From Ophioderma brevispina (taxonomy: Eukaryota; Echinodermata; Ophiuroidea; Amphilepidida; Ophiodermatidae), in the NCBI GenBank assembly GCA_023653785.1, contig JAMKCH010007176.1:1-64000 (forward strand): 64,000 nt of DNA, written 5' to 3'. A model generated the notes under the pieces. That model did not search any database. It was given only the letters and a program-made list of their open reading frames with translations, and had not been told where the DNA came from. Of the stretch, positions 57,070 through 64,000 are shown in pieces. Position 1 is the stretch's first letter. Every line of letters starts with the position of its first letter. Position numbers and translations under genes: made by a program.

Positions 57070-58335
57070 GCGACCCTGGTTTTCACTCGGCCCTTCAACA
57101 TGGACAAACTGGAAACGGTGTTTTTATAACCTCTCCCTAGGTCGGCCCTTAACCACATCTTCACTGAGGCAGCTGAAAAAATCTCGGCCAGTAGCAAAGA
57201 CTTGGCTTCTTGAACTCTACAACTACTGCCTCATTTCCCACAGATTCCCAACGATCTGGAGGAAAGCACATGTTTGGAGCTTTTGGCACTCCTAAAGCCT
57301 GTGAAGACCCTCTAGCCAAGATCTTGGATTTCGTGGCCAGCTAGGAACGAGAAAGTCTGAGAGCGACACCGTTGGCAACCGAGGGAACGGACTACCCCAA
57401 GGGAGCGTGTTAGCACCTCTCCTGTTCATCATCTCTACCAATTACCACCATAAGAGCAGGAAGCTTTCGGTTATCCATGCAGATGATCTCGGAATCAGTG
57501 CACAAGATGCATACTTCACAGTTGTTGAAGAGAAAGACTCGCCAAAGCTTTGATGACACTCACTCCTTATTATGAGGATACCACCTACGTGCAAATTCAT
57601 CAAAGGCACAGGTGTGTGCTTCCCATCAACGCAACCGTGAAACCAAGCGTCAGCTTAACCCTAAGAACCACTGAATCCAGGCTCACAAATCCCACAGCGA
57701 GTGAGAAAAAAATGCCAAAAGCTCCCGATGAACGCGATGGCGTCATCAAACGAGACCCTATGGGCACGAAATCGCTGACCGAGACAGCGACCCAATCGTA
57801 GCGTGGTATCTCCGGTTGTGGGACTAGTGGCCCTAAATCGCTGCCCGACCCGAAGTTGCGACTTTTCTTCATCCCCTCTTCCCTCATTCCTTCACTCCCT
57901 CCCGGCTAGAAACAGATGTGGCGTTAGGGTTTTATTAACTTGGTCTGGAACACCCCTGGGGCACTGTGATAACCCTATCTATCTATAAGTTACCTTGAAT
58001 CGCACTAGTATGTTCACGCAATAACATCTTGAACAAACTCACTGGCGCAAGATGGGGTGCTCGCCCACCCCACATATCCTAAGATCGACAGCACTGACTC
58101 TGTACTACTCACGTGCAGAGTATATGCCTGCCCTGTATCAAGCGTTAAATTGCTTCTGCTGGCTTATCACAGGATGTCTTCGTCCAACTCCAAAGGAGAA
58201 CTTATACATCCTAGCAGGCCTCAGGAATTGATCCACCAGACATCCGTCGAACTGGTGTAGCGATGCAAAAATGGGGCTACCTGGAAAGCAGATCAGGATA
58301 CAACTTGTGGAGCAGTACCACAGTCTACCCAGCTT
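57070..58335 (+). pseudogene. Dead Jockey-like LINE RT relic
   Basis: Motif B is well kept (NGLPQGSVLAPLLFIISTN at about 57389-57445), followed by the catalytic box in HADDLGISAQDAYFTVVEE (57477-57533) with H for the usual Y. LTPYYE at 57553 and later scraps such as RSTALTLYYSRAEY near 58088-58129 and ITGCLRP follow the order of a Jockey-like RT and C-terminal region. Stops and frameshifts are frequent. The residues around VPQG and the C-terminal scraps show it is a different lineage or copy from the one at 23.4 kb, though related. Confidence 0.7.
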
Positions 58336-58337
58336 CC

Positions 58338-58545
58338 CAGATAGCAAAATAATGTTGACCAATTGACAAACGTTGGAAGCAGTGGCAGTTGGCATGCTGA
58401 CATTGGAACAATGTTGGCTTGCCACTCTTTTGACTAACAGTTGACATGCCAACATTGGCCCAACATAAGCCCAAATTATGTTTGCCGTCAATGGATCAAG
58501 GAGTTGGCATTGAGCCAATATTGGAATAGTACATTGGTAGAACAC
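58338..58545. repeat. CCAACATTGG-rich self-complementary repeat
   Basis: TTGGCATGCTGACATTGG, AACAATGTTGGC, CCAACATTGGCCCAACAT and AGTTGGCATTGAGCC alternate, so the segment can fold on itself in several ways. Repeats of this wording are widespread in marine invertebrate genomes, by general knowledge. Family unnamed. Confidence 0.5.
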
Positions 58546-59520
58546 CAGCGCTGTCACCTTCGGAGCCTACTTCTATCCGTTTTAAGATAAGAATTCCCGA
58601 TTCTGAGGAGGTGACTGAGGAGGTGACTTAGGGGAAAATTCACCTTATGCAGTATCTCTTTGTCTAGATTAGTGTGTTATGAGGTCTCTGGGCTTTGGAC
58701 CAGACTTTGGCGGGTTAAACCTGGTTTTGTGTGCGCTCAACCATTGCACTTCCCGAAGAGGAATTTGCTGGAGTTGGCTCTCGTAGCTCATCTGTCTGAT
58801 TGCCTTTGAGCTTTGCTGAGCCAGATGACAAGCTCGTTTATGAGTGCAATTTTGGCTTGCTGTATCGGTTGTTTTATATCGCCCTTTCCCTTTTCCTTAG
58901 GGAATGCCCAAGGATGCATGCCAGGTATTTGTTGACTGATGTATTGCAGACTGCAGCAAACATAGCTTCCTACTTTTATTGGACAAGTAGTATGTAGGCC
59001 ATCCTCTGTTTTCACAGTCGTCATATTATAGGTCTTGGTATTTGCTACTCTTTCTTGCATATTCACTGGATAGGTTCTCATCCATAGGGCCGTCAGCTCT
59101 ATGATGATCACTGTCTTGGTAGAAAAGATGGTGAGATCTGGCCTCTGACGCTTGTTCATTGATTCAGAAGGGAACACTATACGTTGTGTTCCTCGTCCAT
59201 CGGAATCTACAGTTATTGGCCTTCTTTAGAATGTTGGTTGGCTCTGTGTTGGGCACTGGGTAAGACTGGGGATTTTCGATAGGTTGTTACAATCATCTGT
59301 ACAAAGGCGTTGTCTTGTTGTTGTACGCAGTATGGAGTTCAAATTCTCAGGGGTGAGTTTTGTTTTTCTGATTTACCTCTAACGCACGTACGGTGCCAGA
59401 CCTGTAGATATGCTTTCAGTGTTGGTCTGGCCAAGGTGTATCTTCCGTTTTGTAATGAGTAGCTACACAGGCCCCGTCGACATGGGGGGTGTGGGGGGTG
59501 GAACACCCCACCAGCGATCC

Positions 59521-59640
59521 TCAAAAAGAGAAGAAAGAAAAAGGGAAGAGAAGAGAGAGAGAGAGGAAAGAGAAGAGAAAAGAACGGAAAAGAGGGAAAA
59601 GAGAAGGAAAGAAAGAGAGAAAGGGGAAGTAAAAATGAAA
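59521..59640 (+). repeat. Long polypurine (GA) tract
   Basis: About 120 bases almost wholly A and G on the plus strand, with only a few pyrimidines. Such tracts can form triplex (H-DNA) when a mirror repeat is present. The frames on both strands here are simple-sequence translations. Confidence 0.75.
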
Positions 59641-59994
59641 ACGAGAGTAAACGACTGCAGACTCATGAGATGAACTCCATGCAGACTTACAAAAATCCAA
59701 ATATCACCAATATTTGGCTGCCACAAGCCAATTCGTTTGTTCAAGCCTACCACGGTAACATGAATGGTTAATGTGCAACATACTGTGATCAAAACTGTGT
59801 AAATAAATTGAGAAACACACGAGGGGAGCCAGGCCATTCCCCAAGTTTGTTCTACCAGTATAAGGGGAGTTTCGGTCGGGGAGTGGAAGGGAAGGGTCAA
59901 GAAAAAATGGTTTAGTATGGGATCGATTCCTAGCCCCAGCACCCTAACACTATAGGTCTATGCCTGTCAGTGAATTATACTATACTTAACCTTC

Positions 59995-60830
59995 AAAAAT
60001 ACCTTTTTAATAGCTAAAATCAAGGCGCTTCCGGGGCTCTGCCCCATGGACTCACGGCAGGGGCTCTGCTCATGCCCCACATCCGTTTTATAGACATTGG
60101 CGCTAGCTAAATGTGTATAGTTCCCCTCGGCGGTTACAAGCTTTATACTCCGTATCAGTGAGCAAAACTAGACACCAGTCTTTTCTTTGAATTGGTTACC
60201 CACCATTTTTACCCCTCAAAAAAGTGGTAATCTGAAGGTTCTGAATAGTGAATCCAAGAGCTTCAGGGGCTTCTCTCCCTGAAAACCCCAGAAGGGCTCT
60301 CTCCTGCAACCACACCATTATTAAAGCATTGTGGCGCCTCGCCGATAGCAATTCGCTTGTGGCGTACAGCTTATCATGTATAAGCCCGTCTCAGTGGAGC
60401 AAAGTTAGAACCAGTTTTACTCAGGTCTTTTACTTGATGGTTGCTATTTACCCCCAACAGTGGTCATTTTGAAGGTTCTGAATAGCTGGAATCCAAGAGC
60501 TTCCAGGGTTCTCTCCCTGGACCCCCCAGAAGGGCTCTGCTCTGCACCACACCCATTACAAGACATTGGCGCTCGCTATATGCAATTCTCTTTGGCAGTA
60601 AAGCTTATACAGTATACTGCCCGTCGCGGAGCAAAGTTAGAACCAGTCTTATCAGGTAGTTACTTTGAATTGGTTGCGATTTACCCCTCAAACAGTGGTC
60701 ATTTGAAGGTTATGAATTAGCTTAAATGAACGAGCTTCCGGGGCTCCGCCCCCTGGACCCCGGCAGGGGACTCTGCCCAATGACCCCGACAGGGCCCTAA
60801 GCGGGCCCCTGTACCCCACCCGCTCAGGGC
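59995..60830 (+). repeat. Tandem repeat, about 234-238 bp units
   Basis: GAAGGTTCTGAATAG at 60233, GAAGGTTCTGAATAGC at 60471 and GAAGGTTATGAATTAG at 60705 mark successive unit ends. Each is followed by GAGCTTC and a GGGGCTCTGCCCC-like segment. At least three units plus a partial fourth are present. The array lies inside the interrupted LINE. Confidence 0.7.
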
Positions 60831-62084
60831 TTTCTGGTTTGCGCAAGGTTTGTGTAAAGGCACTTGCGGTTTGCAGTTCAAACGATCAAGAAAATATGGT
60901 CTGTAAGAGCATCTACTAACACGGCCCATAAGTGTTTTATTCGCTCACGACGCTTCCAAGGACTCTACTGCCGCAATAACATTTCTCACTTACACCCCCC
61001 CTGACAACATGTTCTAGCGACCGGCCCGGAAGCTACAACCAGAGTGGATACAACAATTGGGTATGTGGGACAGTGTACAATAACGATGATGACATAACTG
61101 GAGAGTCCAAGATAGTCTTTCTCTCACAGCTTCAGATGGAAGGGAATGGAAGTTGTATCATGAATTGCGTTGATGGGGTTTGTATGTTGGCGTCAAGACA
61201 TACAAAAAGTTTCTTCCAGGAAGTGTCGAGCTGCATGACAGACTCTCAATGCAACCACTGCTCTTGTTTCGTAAAGGTAGATCAACATGTCTTCTCATCT
61301 TATCTTTTATTAGTCCGGTGAGACATTTGCCTTTTTTCTCGATTGACTCAGTCTTTGAACCAGCTTTTGGTTTCTTTTGTACCAAGACCGGCTCTGTCCT
61401 CGGACTTCTAGCAAGTTAATTCAGAAGTAGATGGTGTTCTTTCCGTTCTAATTCTTTTATACAATTCCATCTGGCTTTAGTCTTTTTACTTTCCATGCAT
61501 TTCCTAGGTGTCGGTATCTTTAGAGTACTTGTTAGATGGTATTTAGTAATGCATACATTGGACTGATGTGGTTAGCCTTTTAGTTGAGGCCATAGTGTTT
61601 CCTGCTCATGTAAGAGCGTGGTTGTGATGCGTTGCTTATACCTGTCCATTGCCTAGGTATTCAGGTATTGGTGCAAGTTGCTTCCAGACCTTGGATGTAG
61701 GAAATTGGGAAGTATAGATGGTGAACCCCCGCGGCAGTTTTGGCTACAAAACAATATTGTATATCCATAGCTTCCGTAAGCCCACTCAGTTGATATGAAT
61801 TGGTTGTTTGAAGCATTTCTGTCAGCTTCGTGCTTACCATGTCTCTGATGTTATTGTAGGCCTAATTCAGGTCGTTATAGATCATCTTCCCGAGGAACGG
61901 CATGGGTTGACTGTGGATATAAGCAATCTACTGTCAGTCTATTTCTAGTAGGCCCTTATAGGCCGTATGCTGCATATTGCGTTTTGTGTCCTTGTTCTGC
62001 GTTGCATGCATGAGACTTGCATTTGCTTGGTTTCCCGGCTTGGTTTTTACGGGCCATGCCAGCAATTGACATTCTCCATATTAC

Positions 62085-62210
62085 TTATGCTCCTGTCCAG
62101 GACCATATATGGTCAACCACACGATCATCGTGTCAATATCCTCGCCCGAAATGGATATTGGTGTCAATAACGTCGCCCGAAATGGCTATTGACACTATCA
62201 TTGTGTCACT
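62085..62210. repeat. Short palindromic repeat cluster
   Basis: CCAGGACCATATATGGTC is followed by CACGATCATCGTGTCAATA, and then CGCCCGAAATGG twice with inverted TATTG/CAATA words around it. The wording CCAGGACCATAT links it to the array at 27441-27800. It abuts the truncated 5' edge of the minus-strand LINE. Confidence 0.5.
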
Positions 62211-62280
62211 GTTAAAAATATTTGTGAAAATGTAACGCCACCCTCATTTTGTATATCACAATTCATGGCGCATGACCATA

Positions 62281-62575
62281 ACTAATGATCTAATTTAATT
62301 CTTTGACCCTGAAAATATATGTATAGACACAAGAATGAAATACAAGCCTTAAATCTTGAGTTATGTACAAAAATGCCAAAATGGCATCCCATTTTGAATT
62401 TTTATGCAAATTAACTGTTAAGTTGACCTAATGCTATAACTAATGATCTAATTGTATTCCTTGACCCTGAAGACATTTGTATAGACACAAGAATAAAGTC
62501 ATTACAAGCCTTAAATCTTGAGTTATGTACAAAAAACGTTAAAATGGCGGCCATTTTGAATTTATGCTAATTAGG
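62281..62575 (+). repeat. Tandem duplication, period 158 bp
   Basis: ACTAATGATCTAATT at 62281 and 62439 starts two copies that share TTGACCCTGAA, GTATAGACACAAGAAT and TTAAATCTTGAGTTATGTAC. Confidence 0.7.
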
Positions 62576-62753
62576 CACATTTCCTCTCAAAATTCAGCTT
62601 GGGGACCAGAAAATTTGGAATTAGCATAAAATTTTCATCTAAAAACACTAACCCAATTGCTTTCACTCAAAAATGCCTTCGTCATGTTGTAGGAAGCACT
62701 TTTTTGAGAAATGGAACCAGTCTATTCAGTGAGATGCCAAAAATATTTTGTAA

Positions 62754-62795
62754 ACTGGCTCAACTTACCCCAGAGGTGGGGTAAGTTGAGCCAGT
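62754..62795. repeat. Palindrome of GGCTCAACTTACCCC words
   Basis: ACTGGCTCAACTTACCCCA (62754-62772) is the exact inverse of 62777-62795, with the four-base loop GAGG. The same word recurs singly near 62800 (inverted), 63459, 63483 and 63838. Confidence 0.8.
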
Positions 62796-62832
62796 CATGG
62801 GGGTAAGTTGAGCCATCCATAGAAATACACAA

Positions 62833-63283
62833 TGGGCTATTCCAGAAAAAAATGCCCCCCCCCCTATAGAGGGCGCCGGAATTCCAGACTTTTTGTCACT
62901 TTTGAAAGCTTGAATTCCAGAATTTAATGTCTAATATGAGGTGGGAATTCCATCCATTTTAGGTATAGAGGGTGACGGAATTCCAGTGTTTTTACGATTT
63001 TTCAGAGGTAAATTCCAGCAAAAAATCAATATTTTCAATGCCCTCTATACCCCTAACCATAATCATCTAGGATTCAATGTTTTTTTACATGATAGTTTAG
63101 GAATTCCTGTGAAATTGAGGAAGGTAGTGTCTAAAATTCCTCGTAATTTTACGGAGACGGTAGTGTCTTGAATTCCAGATAATTCATGGAAAGATAGCCC
63201 GGAAATTCCAGATATTTTGGTGAACAAAAAATTGGTGCCCTCTTATTGGGGGGGTGGGGGCCATTTTTTCTGGAATTAGCCCA
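62833..63283. mobile_element. 451-bp TIR element with GGAATTCCAG repeats
   Basis: Starts TGGGCTATTCCAGAAAAAAA and ends with the inverse of TGGGCTAATTCCAGAAAAAA, so it has short TIRs. GGAATTCCAG or GAATTCCAG recurs inside about eight times, and the outer parts have C or G runs. There is no coding sequence. The target duplication is unclear. Confidence 0.65.
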
Positions 63284-64000
63284 TATATGTGTCATAGCAT
63301 TGGAATCCAATTTTGCCTTTTTCTATTTTTTTTTGTTTCAAGGTATTTTGCCAAAAAAAAATGTTTCATGAAAGTTTAGTCTAACAGTTGAAAAAAAAAA
63401 TTGATGGATTCTACTTGGAATTCTTTTTTGGGAGAAAATTGTGCACATTTTCCTATGCTCAACTTACCCCATGCCCAGTTGCTCAACTTACCCCATAGGG
63501 ACCATATAAGTCAAAAAGCAAGACTCCTTCAAACTAAAACTTGTTACAGTTACAATCAGTTTTCTAAAGTTATGTTCACATATCACACCCTCAATATACA
63601 CAATTATAGCTTTCATCCTTGTAGGGGAATTTGACAAAAATTATTTTTTACAGAAAGTTAGAAAAAAGTGCCAAAAATGAACTTTTTAGTGCAACTTTCT
63701 AATTGTATGTGCAAGTGATTCCATCTTACACTTGAGAAACCTGTGTTATGCAATGTACTAATAGATAGTAGTGTGAAGTGATATAAGTTCTTTGTCTTCT
63801 TTCTAGAGGGGGTGGCCTTCATTTATCTACACTGTGGCTCAACTTACCCCTCTCTCCCCTTTTCGTGTCAATATCTCGGACACAAAAAAAAACCCAATTA
63901 ATTCTTCATTGTTGCCGAGCAGTTCGCAGTTTTTTTTTTTGTTTGGCGGGGGGTGGATTTTTTTTTGTTAAAAGTGGACCTATATCTAAAAGAAAGTGCC
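63284..64000. other. Non-coding stretch with repeated CTCAACTTACCCC
   Basis: Three single copies of CTCAACTTACCCC lie at about 63459, 63483 and 63838. Frames here are not recognised. Confidence 0.45.

Larger units (their letters stand above)
58780..62065 (-). pseudogene. Dead LINE with restriction-like endonuclease, split by repeats
   Basis: Reading leftwards: KPSKCKSHACNAEQGHK near 61990-62040 (RT motif D region), then FLGKMIYNDLN near 61890 and YSLQNGRYTLARPTLKAYLQ near 59410-59465. The frame 58788-59177 has RPDLTIFSTKTVIIIELTALW, the PD...E core of the restriction-like endonuclease of R2-type LINEs (PD at the start, E in IIELT), followed by a SLQYISQ region. About 1.5 kb of unrelated repeats (59470 to about 61000) interrupts the protein. 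The 5' half is missing. It is inactive. Compared with the minus-strand LINE at 44-47 kb it keeps the endonuclease rather than the RT core. Confidence 0.75.

Noticed and set aside
59463..59942. 159-codon minus frame
   Set aside because: Much of it is a Ser/Leu/Phe-rich translation of the polypurine tract on the opposite strand.

Overview
This window looks like a gene-poor, repeat-rich stretch of an invertebrate nuclear genome. It is AT-rich, coding sequence is sparse and unclustered, and there are no operon-like runs. It holds tRNA-derived SINEs with Pol III A and B boxes, fossils of several LINE lineages, many short TIR elements and simple-sequence tracts. The style of the SINE and LINE families and of the receptor genes suggests a marine non-vertebrate deuterostome such as an echinoderm or hemichordate. 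That assignment is an inference and I cannot name a species.

Only one protein-coding gene appears intact: a single-exon, type I membrane protein of 587 residues with three Ig domains at 11128-12891 (+). A second cellular gene, a class A GPCR at about 38.2-39.2 kb (+), is recognisable across three reading frames but is broken by frameshifts and a stop.

Layout. 0-11 kb: non-coding DNA with SINE heads, one tRNA-like unit and a mosaic of TTAA-ended miniature elements. 11-13.5 kb: the Ig gene, then a hairpin and a SINE. 13.6-17.4 kb: miniature elements. 17.48-19.73 kb: a foldback element with inverted-repeat arms built from about 46 short dyads, flanked by a short target duplication and carrying two tandem tRNA-Thr-like units. 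20-23 kb: inverted and tandem repeats. 23.4-25.3 kb: dead LINE 1. 25.7-26.7 kb: a 976-bp TIR element. 27.4-28.5 kb: a second short-palindrome array followed by a second tandem tRNA-like pair. 29.5-31.4 kb: miniature elements. 31.7-33.9 kb: LINE 2. 38-39 kb: the GPCR relic. 39.8-40.3 kb: a hAT-like element. 41.9-44.0 kb (+) and 44.0-47.1 kb (-): two LINE relics abutting tail to tail. 47.7-49.7 kb: another LINE with the longest surviving RT frame. 51.1-51.7 kb: further repeat copies. 57.1-58.3 kb: a Jockey-like RT relic. 58.8-62.1 kb (-): a LINE of the restriction-like-endonuclease type, split by a repeat insertion. 62.1-63.9 kb: palindromic and TIR repeats.

No genes here form a pathway. The Ig receptor and the dead GPCR are independent cell-surface genes in a field of mobile-element debris. 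The most unusual object is the foldback element at 17.5-19.7 kb and the repeated association of palindromic arrays with tandem tRNA-Thr-like units. All calls come from reading the sequence; no search or fold was run.
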